DNA from: Arctopsyche grandis
Taxonomy: Eukaryota; Arthropoda; Insecta; Trichoptera; Hydropsychidae
Reading direction: 5' to 3'
NCBI RefSeq assembly: GCF_051622035.1
Contig: NC_135357.1
Span: 35,137,691-35,201,690, forward strand
Length of the DNA stretch: 64,000 nt
A program made the position numbers and the translations under genes. Every line of letters starts with the position of its first letter. The first letter of the stretch is position 1. Below, one piece after another: positions 54,593 through 63,373 of the stretch. The notes under the pieces are model-generated. The model saw nothing but the letters and a program-made list of their open reading frames with translations, ran no database searches and was not told the origin of the DNA.

Positions 54593-54730
54593 TTAAAACG
54601 CAGCCACAACAACAAAACGGTGGCATTCGGATCCTGACCTCCACCGGACGAGCAGCAATAAAGACCTGGAACCTGCCTGCGTGTTTTCTTGTACCTCGAC
54701 CTGACTCCACTTACCTTTGAATACTCTTCA

Positions 54731-55635
54731 ATATGATAAAAAGAATCCCACTTAGAATGAATATTAATATCGAGTTCGAAAAATGACCAATCGCTGTTTA
54801 TAAAAAAATCATTCAATTTCTCATAGTCGGCTAATTTAAAGTTACGCTTTAAGAAAGGATCAGTTTGAGGTTTACATTGGGATCGATCACACCATTGAAT
54901 CAGAGAGTTAATTATAATATGATCACTTAGACCAATTGGGGAGTCAGAGAGAATCGATGATAAGAAATTGTGGGAGTTTGAGAAAACTAGGTCCAATGTC
55001 GATGGTCGATTACATCCTCGAAAACGAGTAGGAAAGTCTACCAGTTGATTTAGTCCTGAATTTGCGATGCAATCGAGGAACTCAGCTGCAGAGCCGGAAA
55101 GACCAACTGGGCTGAGAAACCTCCAGTTAATGGTAGGAAAGTTGAAGTCTCCAAAAATCAGCGTTGGACAGCTTTTACATCCTTCATTGGCGATGACGTT
55201 GAAAAGTTTGATGTCTTCCTCAAATGTGGAAGTGGGAGGTCTATAAATACACGCTAAGATAAATTCGCAGCAGTTAAAACAAACCTTTAACCACAAGTGT
55301 TCGATGCCTGATATTGAGAAATTGGATGGTAAAAATCGTTCAACCACAATGCATGGATTATTAGAAGAAATTTTTACATAAATGCAAACACCTCCTCCTC
55401 TTCTATCTTCCCTATCGGATCTATAAATAGCAAAATTAGGAATATCTACGACACTGTCAGGTATGTTATTATTTAGCCACGATTCACTTATTAATATTAT
55501 ATCGGGATTGTTATTAATTATGTAAAGTTGAAACTCGCTGAATTTAGGAATTATTGAGGAGATATTCGTATACATAATTTTAATTTCAAGATAAGCATTA
55601 ATGTAGAAGCTATTTCTATTGATGTTAGTAGCCAT
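54731..55635 (-). pseudogene. CR1-like non-LTR ORF2, endonuclease domain only
   Basis: From ATG 55635 (minus). APE endonuclease motifs: MYTNISSI, ILISESWLNN, RRGGGVCIYVK, LACIYRPP, IFGDFNFPTINW, TLDLVFSN and LSDHIII, ending SKWDSFYH. The sequence is clearly not Jockey-like; similarity in style to CR1/L2-group elements is my judgement. Continuing across the LTR insertion (50610 leftward) gives only about 12 more residues before a stop, so the RT domain is absent. It overlaps the end of ORF1 by 11 bases. Dead element. Confidence 0.82.
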
Positions 55636-56370
55636 AATCCGTTTTATTGATCATAATGGTGAGCTGGTTTTTAAGTTCGGGGCACTGGTTGATTCTTGTC
55701 ATATGATTGCTGGGTTTGTTAGTTATAGTACAATTGAAGCATTTGGGCGGGTTCGATGTAGATGGACAATTTGAAAATAGATGACCAGAAGAAGCACAGT
55801 GAGAACAATTTGGTTTTTCCTCTTTGCAATATTTTATAGAGTGCCCGAAGTTGCAGCAGCGTGAGCATTTAAGCACGCTAATGTAGTCATCGATCCTGCA
55901 CGAATTCCAGTCTATGAAGCATCTTCCTTGGTTTACAAGTTTTTTTCGGAGTGCTGGCGAAGTGGAATACACTCTGTGGCAGGTGGGCCCTTCCCGAGAA
56001 CCCGCAAGGTGACTGAATTTAATGTTATTAGAGACGTCAGTTCCGAAGTCTTCTATCAAAATGTTCATAATTCTGTCGTCGGGTACATCTCTAGGAACGT
56101 ATTTAACAATAATTTTTCGCCAACGCTTTTTCGGGAATACTACGTTTAGCTTAGCCAAATTAATTTCATTACACTTTGCAATTAATTCACAGTCTTTGAT
56201 AGAGTTTGTAAAAATCACCAAACCATTGTTACTGACCTTTTTTAAACCTATTACTTTAGCACCTATTTTAGTGGGGTTAATTGCTGCTTGGAGAGTGGCT
56301 TGTGTTGCTGCAGAACTGGAAATTCCAGAATCCTTGCAGGGGTATATGATTACAGCGGGAGATGGATATC
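55625..56370 (-). pseudogene. CR1-like ORF1 (zinc-knuckle protein), start missing
   Basis: The frame is open on the minus strand from about 56370 (YPSPAVIIYPCKDSG) to TAA 55625. It contains an ORF1-type core (NNGLVIFTNSIKDC, WRKIIVKYVPRDVPDDRIM, GPTCHRVYSTSPALRKKL) and three Cys/His knuckles: CSRCCNFGHSIKYC, CSHCASSGHLFSNC and CFNCTITNKPSNHMTRINQC, the last with unusual spacing. No ATG begins the long frame; a TGA lies just upstream. ORF1 typically binds element RNA. The overlap ATGGCTACTAA couples it to the endonuclease frame. Confidence 0.8.
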
Positions 56371-56562
56371 ATAAATAAAAGAATTTTAATATCCTTGGAG
56401 AAGAACTGTTTTGTAAAACAAATACCTTTTCGATGATTATTTGTTAACCAAATTATCTTTTTTCGCAAAACTCTAATTTTAACAAAATTTTCAATGGTTG
56501 CGCGAATTAACTGTAATCTATGGTTTTGTATAGCAGGCTGGTCTGTAGAATGCACTAATATA

Positions 56563-57310
56563 TGTAGAACTAAAAATATTGGTACCCAAAAATAATTTTA
56601 ATATTTTAGAAACTATTTCTACGTTTGTGATTTTGTTTGATAATGTTTTCCCGTCATTTTCATTTATTAAATTCCTTATTACAGTTTCACATTTCAGGCA
56701 TATTTGGATTACATCAGATGATGGATAACATAGTCCACCCAAATTCCGCAAATTAATGAGCTTGTGAAACCACGTGTGTATTGCAAGTTCTGTTGCTAAC
56801 AGACTTGCAATACAGTCTTCACATTTAATTTTTTTCATTAATAATCGAACTACACACCCCGAGATGTAACCGATAATTTGGCGACTATTATCTGACAACA
56901 TTTGCGAAACTAATTCATAATTCAAAGATTTTGACGTTGTTTCGCTATATCCTATTTCAACAATATTTTCATCAATTTCATCCTCAAAACGATATTTTGA
57001 AGACGTTTGATTTGTTGAATAGCTGATGTACAATTTAGTATAGTAATATTTTCAAGAGGTATGCAGTTTCCATTAAATGAAGATCTTAGTTCTAGGTGGT
57101 TTAGTAGCTTCTTGTATATTGATTTAAACTGTCGGCAATTGGGGTTATTATTATTAGAGGTAGGATAGTCACAGTGCTATCCATTGTTCGGCAAACCTTT
57201 AACAATGCATTTACAACCTTTGAACAATACACGGCCCCCTCAGGCTCCGGTGACTAATAATTATATCCTCCATGTGATCTGATGTTTCCAAATTGCAACT
57301 CAATTTGATC
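56563..57310 (-). pseudogene. P-element/THAP9-like transposase, C-terminal part
   Basis: Read on the minus strand, pieces run FGN(I)RSHGG, then after a MITE insertion NNPNCRQFKSIY, KLLNHLELRSSFNGNCIPLE, INQTSSKYRFEDEIDENIV and IIGYISGCVVRLLMKKIKC. The terminal block LINLRNLGGLCYPSSDVIQI and CLKCETVIRNLI follows. GYISGxVVRxL, CExC and GGLxxPSxDV are characteristic of the P/THAP9 transposase C-terminal domain. The MITE at 57155-57257 splits the frame, and the N-terminal THAP domain and catalytic core are not here. It overlaps the fragments at 35038, 44745 and 45783 in content and extends them. Confidence 0.78.
57155..57257. mobile_element. Hairpin MITE inserted in the P-like fragment
   Basis: TAGAGGTAGGATAGTCACAG...CCTCAGGCTCCGGTGAC. 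It interrupts GGGGTTATTATTATATCCTC of the P-like sequence, whose uninterrupted form is seen at 35270 and 46060. The flanks are (TTA)n, so the exact duplication is ambiguous. Confidence 0.8.
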
Positions 57311-58508
57311 CTGACTAGGGCTTCCAAACCGGTTTAAACCGAAACCGAAAAGCCTGCTTTTTGATCATTTTTCAAAAAACCGAAAACCAGCTTTTTGGCT
57401 CGATCAACCGGCTTTTTAAGGTTTTCTTTAATTAATGTTTTTTTCCTCAAAATTAACAATTATGAATTTTAAATTTCTATGAAAGATCAAAATAAATGTG
57501 TATAAACGATCTTAGGTAATAGGCGCATATTTCTTTGAACAAAAAAAAAGCTACACTACTTTCTTTCTTGAGCGGTTTCTTTGAGATGTAGTAATGGACC
57601 AGGTCATAAACAAATAAAATATTATTGAAAGTATGTAGTTTCAATGGCCTACCCAACTACAGGTATAGAAAGGATCCTTATCTATCGCAAATCCTTGTAC
57701 TTGAAAACATCAAAAAAAGTAGTCACATGATTTATGGCAAAATGCATAGGAATTTCCGAAATATAATTGATTTTTCTTCGAAGGAATTGCCCTTTAAATA
57801 TTGAGGCCACATACCTACTTTTATTATGGATTTAAAATGTTCGTGATCAAATTAATTTGCCGTTTCAAATGAATTTGTTTCCGACATTTGCAACGGTTGC
57901 TTTTGGATTTTTTAAGCTAAAACAGATGCGTAAAAACAACTTTGAAATCTCTTTATCTATATAATATATCTAGCTTATTTAAATCATTTAATTATATGTG
58001 CGTATTTAGGATCTGCCATTTTACGACTGTGATATATGTACATATAATACAAATTTTATCTACTAAATCTACTCCACTCATACTCCACATTGTTGTAAAT
58101 GCTTTGTACAAAAGGTTCGGCAAACCTTTAACAATGCATTTACAACATTTGAACAATAAACGACACCTTGGTTATCCGGGCTCTACTTATTAGAGCCATA
58201 AATTTCATAGTTGTTAACAGCCGAGAGCAGAGAAAAAAAAATCAAAAATGTGTAAATTTCAATATGTATATAAAAAAAAACAATTAGTCCCAGCGATTAG
58301 CATATATCAGTATGTCGATAATTATGATAAAATAATCCTTCTAAATTTAATTTCTAATGAAACAAACTGATTTTGCAGGTATAAGTGATAAATAAAATGA
58401 TAAAAAAGAAGTTCCGCTGGTAAGTGACGACAGTAGTATTGTTCAGAATTTAATAAGCAAGGGTGGTGAATGAACAAAAAATACACGTTTTTAAAATATT
58501 TATAGTAC
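57311..58508. other. Interval before Gypsy-A, no gene
   Basis: 57318-57420 carries CAAACCGGTTTAAACCG and repeated AACCGxxTTTT motifs typical of a small transposon end. The rest is AT-rich with a MITE at 58085. Confidence 0.5.
58085..58188. mobile_element. Hairpin MITE with both arms, left end missing
   Basis: GTTGTAAATGCTTTGTAC... and AACCTTTAACAATGCATTTA form the core hairpin around GGTTCGGCAAACC. The right end GGTTATCCGGGCTCTA is the inverted form of the family terminus TAGAGCCCGGATAACC. No matching left terminus. Confidence 0.7.
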
Positions 58509-58740
58509 TGTAACGTACGCCCCCGCAGCCGAAGGAGTGGGGGGGAAACTACCCCCGCCCTCGGATGCAGGGGAGTGGGAGAAAGTACCGCTACTTTCTC
58601 AGCTATAAAAGAAGCGCCCTTTCCTTCGGAAGTCGAGTCGGACCACAGCTTTCTCTGAGAACTGTCGTTTCCTTTGGACTCCCATCTCTGCTGGTCTTTC
58701 CCTGTTCAGTCAAAGCCACCCACTTCACCCCCACGTTACA
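58509..58740 (+). repeat. Gypsy-A 5' LTR
   Basis: 232 bp with TATAAAAG at about 58605-58612, setting the likely promoter. Contains an inverted-repeat-prone CCCCCGCAG...GGGGGG region near its start. Confidence 0.92.
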
Positions 58741-58741
58741 C

Positions 58742-58755
58742 TGGTGTCAGAAGTG
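58742..58755 (+). other. Gypsy-A primer-binding site
   Basis: TGGTGTCAGAAGTG, one base after the LTR. Resembles the complement of a tRNA-Leu 3' end (from memory). Confidence 0.65.
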
Positions 58756-58792
58756 TTTGACCTGAGCCGCAAAAGGAATACACCACGCAAAG

Positions 58793-59833
58793 ATGCCCCC
58801 AAAAAGGAGACAGGCATCTCCTCACCAGTTGGACGAACCATCACGTGTGGAACGACTGGAGGAGCAGATGGCGCGACTCGTCGCGCTTCTCGAGAGGGAC
58901 ACCACAACACGCACGCCAGCGATTCCGGCAAGCCCTTCAACGAGGGTCCCAGCGGTTCCGGCGAGCACACTGAGTCCCTCGTCATCAGTATGCAGAAACG
59001 ACGCTACTCCACGACCTGTCACCGACCCCATGCTAGGAAGCACCATCCACAAGCAACCGACCGAGCTTCCTGTTTTCGACGGAACGGGCGACGTAGAACG
59101 ATTCATCCGCGAATTTGAAATCGTGTCACGAGCCCTACGCTGCGAACCGACGGCAAACTCACTCATTCTCGCTCTACGAGGTCAAGCGAGAATATTCCTC
59201 ATCGACGAAGTACCGAAAGAAGCGTACGAAGCGTACGAGGAGCTGAGGGAGAGGCTGGTGAAGCGTTTCAAATCTTCGCCACACCCGTACGACGCATTCC
59301 GTGACCTAATTTCCCCGTCGATCCGCAACAACGACGACATAGAAGCTCGGTTCGCGGACATCCGTCGAAAAAGGATGGAGGCCTTTCCAGAGCCTATCCC
59401 GTTGGACGTCCTAGACAAGATACTCCTCATATTGTCGTTTCACGACGAGGATATCCGCGCTGCCGTCTTCACCGCAGATCCGAAGACCCCACTGCAGGAG
59501 CTGTTACGGCTCGCAAAACACGCGAGGGATGCGAAACGGCTGAGGAGTCAAGGGAGGGGGGCGGCCAACAGACCAGCCCAAGACCACCAGCCTCACTTCA
59601 ATACCGCAGCTCGAAACGCCAGCAGACCTCCCTGGCAAGCAGAGGGCCGTAACAGTCACAGACCTCCCTGGCAAGCGGAGGGCCGTAACGGCAACAGACC
59701 GCCCTGGCAAGGGCAAAGGAACTGCCGAAACTGCGGAAGCCCACAATGTCGCGGGCGGAACTGTCCGAAGGTACGGGCAGTCGAGAACGCCTCCGACGAG
59801 GAAGAGGTGCGATCCCAGTCGGGAAAAGAATAA
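58793..59833 (+). CDS. gag: Gypsy-A Gag
   Basis: 346 residues from ATG 58793 to TAA 59831-59833. Capsid-type region about 85-240 (PVFDGTGDVERFIREFEIVS, ALRGQARIFLIDEV, LRERLVKRF). Then a basic, Trp-containing tandem repeat (RPPWQAEGRN three times, about 280-305) and one zinc knuckle, CRNCGSPQCRGRNC (Cys 311, 314, 319, 324). The knuckle has Cys where the usual CCHC has His. Gag assembles the cytoplasmic particle and packages RNA. The start codon follows the PBS by ~40 bp and is the first ATG. The 3' end overlaps pol in the -1 frame and carries the frameshift signal. Confidence 0.92.
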   Translation: MPPKRRQASPHQLDEPSRVERLEEQMARLVALLERDTTTRTPAIPASPSTRVPAVPASTLSPSSSVCRNDATPRPVTDPMLGSTIHKQPTELPVFDGTGDVERFIREFEIVSRALRCEPTANSLILALRGQARIFLIDEVPKEAYEAYEELRERLVKRFKSSPHPYDAFRDLISPSIRNNDDIEARFADIRRKRMEAFPEPIPLDVLDKILLILSFHDEDIRAAVFTADPKTPLQELLRLAKHARDAKRLRSQGRGAANRPAQDHQPHFNTAARNASRPPWQAEGRNSHRPPWQAEGRNGNRPPWQGQRNCRNCGSPQCRGRNCPKVRAVENASDEEEVRSQSGKE

Positions 59834-59885
59834 TGGTCAGTTCCACACGGGCAGGACTGATCATCGAAGACGAAGAAAAGCCCGT
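59821..59885 (+). promoter_or_regulatory. -1 ribosomal frameshift signal: slippery heptamer and pseudoknot
   Basis: G GGA AAA at 59821-59827 is in exact gag phase (codons TCG GGA AAA GAA TAA), two codons before the gag stop. After a 7-base spacer, GGTCAGTTC (59835-59843) pairs with GGACTGATC (59854-59862), 9 pairs with two G-U. The loop segment ACGGGC (59847-59852) is complementary to GCCCGT (59880-59885), giving an H-type pseudoknot with a 17-base A-rich connecting loop. The shifted frame continues as GKRIMVSS into pol. Confidence 0.85.
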
Positions 59886-62800
59886 CCCAGTGTTAGGGAG
59901 CGTCGGCGACTCACCTTTCGTATTAGACACCGAAGGCGAGATCGGAGGAGTACCATGTAGGGTACTGTTGGATACCGGGGCAAGCGTCTCCGTTATCTCC
60001 AGCAAACTGTTCGCCAAAATTCCCCGCGAACATAGAAAAAGGGTGAACGACAAAAGGGAAAGAATACGAGTCGCAGACGGTCGACACGTAGCGATCTACG
60101 TATGGGCCGAGACTACGTTGGCAATTAAAGGCACACAAGCGAGATGGAAATTTGCCGTCACTGATTTCTCCTCAGAGGTCATCATGGGGATGGATCTCCT
60201 GCGCCACCTCAATACGATCGTCGAACTGGGAGGAACCACGACAAGGGTCACTTTCCGGAACGACATTGCGCCCCATCGACCAGTAAGTTCAGTCCATTCG
60301 TGTCAGGAAATAAAAAGACACGAACTGAACGGAAAGCGACAAGACGACCTGCCCCGCCAACTGGACGCTGCTATCATCGACCTACCACCTGGAAAACGGT
60401 CGACGATCGTCAACTCCCTCCTCCAGCATCGACAAGCCTTCGCCCAAAGCGAACGGGACTTAAGCCAAGTCCATAAAGGGAGCCATCGAATAAATAGCGG
60501 CGACGCCGCCCCCATCAAACAGGCCCCTCGCAGAATACCGCTGCACAAGAAGACAGAGGTACGGTCCCTCATCAACGACTTGTTGACAAGACAAATAATC
60601 GAACCAGCAGCCGGTCCCTGGGCCTCCCCCATCGTATTGGTCACGAAAAAGACCGGCGAGTTGCGCCTCTGCGTTGACTATCGTCGGTTAAACGCCGTGA
60701 CAACGAAAGACTCGTTCCCGATGCCACGAATGGACGACGTCCTGGACAGACTCGCGGGCGCCAAATTCTTCTCGACGTTGGACCTGCAGAGTGGTTTTTG
60801 GCAAGTCCCAGTCGAAGAGAAAGACCGACCAAAAACCGCCTTTACCACTGAATTTGGTCTGTTCCAATTCCGTGTTATGCCTTTCGGCCTCTGCAACGCG
60901 CCTGCCACATTCTCCCGGCTAATGGAAGACATTCTCGGCGACCTGACCGGATCAACCTTGGTATACCTCGACGACATCATAATATTTAGTCCGACCCCGG
61001 AGGCCCACTTGGAACACATCCAGACGGTCCTCAAACGCCTACTTGCGGTCGGACTCAAAGTAAATACGCGGAAGTGCCAGCTGTTTAGGAATGAGGTCTG
61101 CTTCCTTGGCCATAAAATCAGCTCCCACGGCGTCTGCACGGATCCAGAGAAGACAAAAGCCGTGAGAGAGTGGCCCACCCCCAAATCGAAGGCACAACTC
61201 CGCAGCTTCTTAGGCCTCTGCACCTATTACCGGAGGTTTGTGCAAGGGTTTGCGCAAACGGCGAAACCACTGCATCGTCTCACGGAGGAGAAAACAGTCT
61301 TCACGTGGGACCAAGACTGCGAGCATGCCTTCAATGCCCTCAAAAACGCTCTGACAAATGCGGAAACAATGGCATTCCCCCGACCCGAGGGAATCTATAT
61401 TCTGGACGCGGATGCCAGTCAACATGCCATCGGAGCCGTGCTCTCCCAAGTTCAAGACGGCGAGGAGAAGGTGATCGGGTACTATAGTCGCACCTTGAAG
61501 GTACCGGAACGGAACTACTGCGTCACCCGGAAAGAGCTGCTCGCCATCGTCGACGCAGTAGAGCACTTCCACCACTACCTGTACGGAAGCCCCTTCACAC
61601 TCCGAACCGATCACGCCGCACTGACGTGGCTCCGCAGCTTCAGAAAACCTGAAGGTCAATGGGCCCGCTGGTTGCAACGACTGGGACAGTACCACATGGA
61701 CGTACAGCATCGAGCAGGGAAGAAACACGGCAACGCCGACGCCCTCTCTAGACGTCCATGTGACCCAGACTGCCCGAAATGCGCGAAAATAGAGAGTGAG
61801 CAAATAGCACCCGAAGCTAAACTCGTCACTCTAGGGAACCCACAAAGTCTTCAGGCCACCGACTCCACAATCTCACGCTTCATCGCCTGGAAAGAGTCCG
61901 GGAGACGACCACTGTGGGAAGAAGTTTCGGCAGAAGAACCCGAAGTTCGGATTCTATGGGCCCAGTGGGACGCACTAACTGTCGACCAGGGTCAGCTCTT
62001 CCGGCGATGGGAAAGCCCAAACGGCGAGCGTCAGATCCTGCAATTGGTCATTCCCGAGAGCCACACAAATGAAATCCTATGGGAGATGCACAGTTCCCCG
62101 ACTGGCGGACACTTCGGCGTCAATAAAACGCTAAAGAATGTCCGCCGCCGATACTACTGGCCAACATGCCGCCCCGACGTTATAAAATGGTGCGAAAAAT
62201 GCCCCAGGTGTGCAGCGCAAAACGGACCACATACGAGGAACAGGGCGGCCATGCGGCAATACGTGTCAGGGGCACCGATGGACCGAATGGCGATCGACAT
62301 ATTGGGACCACTACCGGTTACCAATAGGGGGAACCGTTACGTGCTAGTGGCCGCTGATTACTTCACAAAGTGGCCAGAAGCCATTCCCTTACCGGACCAA
62401 GAGGCGGAAACGGTAGCGGAAGCCCTAGTAACCCATGTCTTCGCCAAACTGGGCACACCTCGAGAACTGCACTCCGATCAAGGCCGTAATTTTGAAGCCC
62501 GAGTCTTTGCCGAAACGCTGGATAAATTGGGCATCTGCAAAACTCGGACGACCCCTTACCACCCTCAGTCGGACGGGATGATCGAGAGGTTAAACCGCAC
62601 TCTACTTGGATACCTCCGGAAATTCCTGTCCTACTACGACGAGGAGGCAGAACGAGACTGGGACACGATGCTGTCCCCGTTCCTCATGGCTTACCGCTCA
62701 ACCCCACACGACGCGACAGGAGAGTCGCCAGCCCTGATGATGTTCGGCAGGGAAATGCGCCTTCCGCCCCAACTTATTTACGGCGGACCCCCGGACAGTA

Positions 62801-63153
62801 TACCCGAGCAATCAGCCCACAAATACGTCCAAAATCTCATAGAAGGGATGGCGGAAACGCACAAATTCGCTCGGAAACACCTCCAGAAGACGCATAAAAG
62901 AATGAAAGCGGCTTACGACGGGAGGATCTGGGAACCACGATACGAAGAGGGCGATCGCGTTTGGTTGCACAACCCAGCCAAGAAGCCCGGTCGCACCCTT
63001 AAACTCCAGCCCCCTTGGGAAGGTCCGTTCCGGATTATTAAGAGGATCAGCGACGTGGTCTATCGGATCCGCCGGGAAACAGGGAACTCCCGGTATCTGG
63101 TGGTGCACGTCAACAGATTAGCGCGATACCTCGCAACACCGGATCCGATCTAA
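59821..63153 (+). CDS. pol: Gypsy-A Pol (protease, RT, RNase H, integrase)
   Basis: Expressed as a Gag-Pol fusion by -1 shift at 59821. The frame is open from 59746 or earlier, and positions below count from 59746. Protease VLLDTGASVSVIS (Asp about 75). RT: GELRLCVDYRRLN, FSTLDLQSGFWQV, PFGLCNAPATFSRLM and YLDDIIIF (YLDD about 407). RNase H: ILDADASQHAIGAVL, RKELLAIVDAVEHF and DHAALTWL. Integrase: HFGVNKTLKNV and CEKCPRC zinc finger (about 790), then MAIDILGPLP, ELHSDQGRNF and DGMIERLNRT, with 34 residues between the last Asp and Glu (Asp about 911, Glu about 946). A GPY/F-like module (PPWEGPFRIIKRI) is near the end. All catalytic residues are present and no stops occur. Closest relative in the window: Gypsy-B at 36235. 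Confidence 0.94.
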   Translation, partial: GKRIMVSSTRAGLIIEDEEKPVPVLGSVGDSPFVLDTEGEIGGVPCRVLLDTGASVSVISSKLFAKIPREHRKRVNDKRERIRVADGRHVAIYVWAETTLAIKGTQARWKFAVTDFSSEVIMGMDLLRHLNTIVELGGTTTRVTFRNDIAPHRPVSSVHSCQEIKRHELNGKRQDDLPRQLDAAIIDLPPGKRSTIVNSLLQHRQAFAQSERDLSQVHKGSHRINSGDAAPIKQAPRRIPLHKKTEVRSLINDLLTRQIIEPAAGPWASPIVLVTKKTGELRLCVDYRRLNAVTTKDSFPMPRMDDVLDRLAGAKFFSTLDLQSGFWQVPVEEKDRPKTAFTTEFGLFQFRVMPFGLCNAPATFSRLMEDILGDLTGSTLVYLDDIIIFSPTPEAHLEHIQTVLKRLLAVGLKVNTRKCQLFRNEVCFLGHKISSHGVCTDPEKTKAVREWPTPKSKAQLRSFLGLCTYYRRFVQGFAQTAKPLHRLTEEKTVFTWDQDCEHAFNALKNALTNAETMAFPRPEGIYILDADASQHAIGAVLSQVQDGEEKVIGYYSRTLKVPERNYCVTRKELLAIVDAVEHFHHYLYGSPFTLRTDHAALTWLRSFRKPEGQWARWLQRLGQYHMDVQHRAGKKHGNADALSRRPCDPDCPKCAKIESEQIAPEAKLVTLGNPQSLQATDSTISRFIAWKESGRRPLWEEVSAEEPEVRILWAQWDALTVDQGQLFRRWESPNGERQILQLVIPESHTNEILWEMHSSPTGGHFGVNKTLKNVRRRYYWPTCRPDVIKWCEKCPRCAAQNGPHTRNRAAMRQYVSGAPMDRMAIDILGPLPVTNRGNRYVLVAADYFTKWPEAIPLPDQEAETVAEALVTHVFAKLGTPRELHSDQGRNFEARVFAETLDKLGICKTRTTPYHPQSDGMIERLNRTLLGYLRKFLSYYDEEAERDWDTMLSPFLMAYRSTPHDATGESPALMMFGREMRLPPQLIYGGPPDSIPEQSAHKYVQNLIEGMAETHKFARKHLQKTHKRMKAAYDGRIWEPRYEEGDRVWLHNPAKKPGRTLKLQPPWEGPFRIIKRISDVVYRIRRETGNSRYLVVHVNRLARYLATPDPI

Positions 63154-63277
63154 AATTAAAACCCCGTATTGTATTTCCTTGTATTTGTTTATTTATTGTA
63201 TTTCCTTGTATTTGTTTGTATATGCTTTTGTACATTAATAAATCGCTCGAGACGACCGATCCTGAAGGAGAGGGCAG

Positions 63278-63373
63278 TGTAACGTACGCCCCCGCAGCCG
63301 AAGGAGTGGGGGGGAAACTACCCCCGCCCTCGGATGCTGGGGAGTGGGAGAAAGTACCGCTACTTTCTCAGCT
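63278..63373 (+). repeat. Gypsy-A 3' LTR, truncated by Jockey at the TATA box
   Basis: 96 bp identical to the 5' LTR except one base. It stops at TTTCTCAGCT, immediately before the ATAAAAG of the 5' LTR, where Jockey sequence begins. Confidence 0.9.

Larger units (their letters stand above)
53589..54616 (+). mobile_element. Jockey, strongly 5'-truncated, second insertion at the same site
   Basis: The last ~250 codons of ORF2 and the family A 3' UTR, ending CAGCCACAACAACAAA. It sits directly behind a copy of the ACGGTGGCATTC target and in front of another. Confidence 0.9.
50611..54730 (+). mobile_element. Solo Gypsy-B LTR (copy 3) split by two Jockey insertions
   Basis: LTR halves 50611-50795 and 54629-54730 add to 287 bp, like the other solo LTRs. 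Target duplication ATAT (50607-50610 and 54731-54734). Both halves meet at ACGGTGGCATTC, which is present three times, around and between the two Jockeys (50784-50795, 53577-53588 and 54617-54628). Confidence 0.9.
58509..63373 (+). mobile_element. Ty3/Gypsy element Gypsy-A, apparently intact coding; 3' LTR cut by Jockey
   Basis: 5' LTR 58509-58740 (232 bp, TGTAACG...GTTACA), PBS at 58742, gag, pol in the -1 frame, polypurine tract GAAGGAGAGGG at about 63263-63274, and 3' LTR from 63278. The 96 bp of 3' LTR present differ from the 5' LTR at one base (A/T near 58568 versus 63338). No env and no chromodomain. Recent insertion. Confidence 0.93.

Noticed and set aside
58744..59118. Alternative 124-codon frame upstream of Gypsy-A gag
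   Set aside because: Out-of-frame shadow of gag with no ATG in good context.
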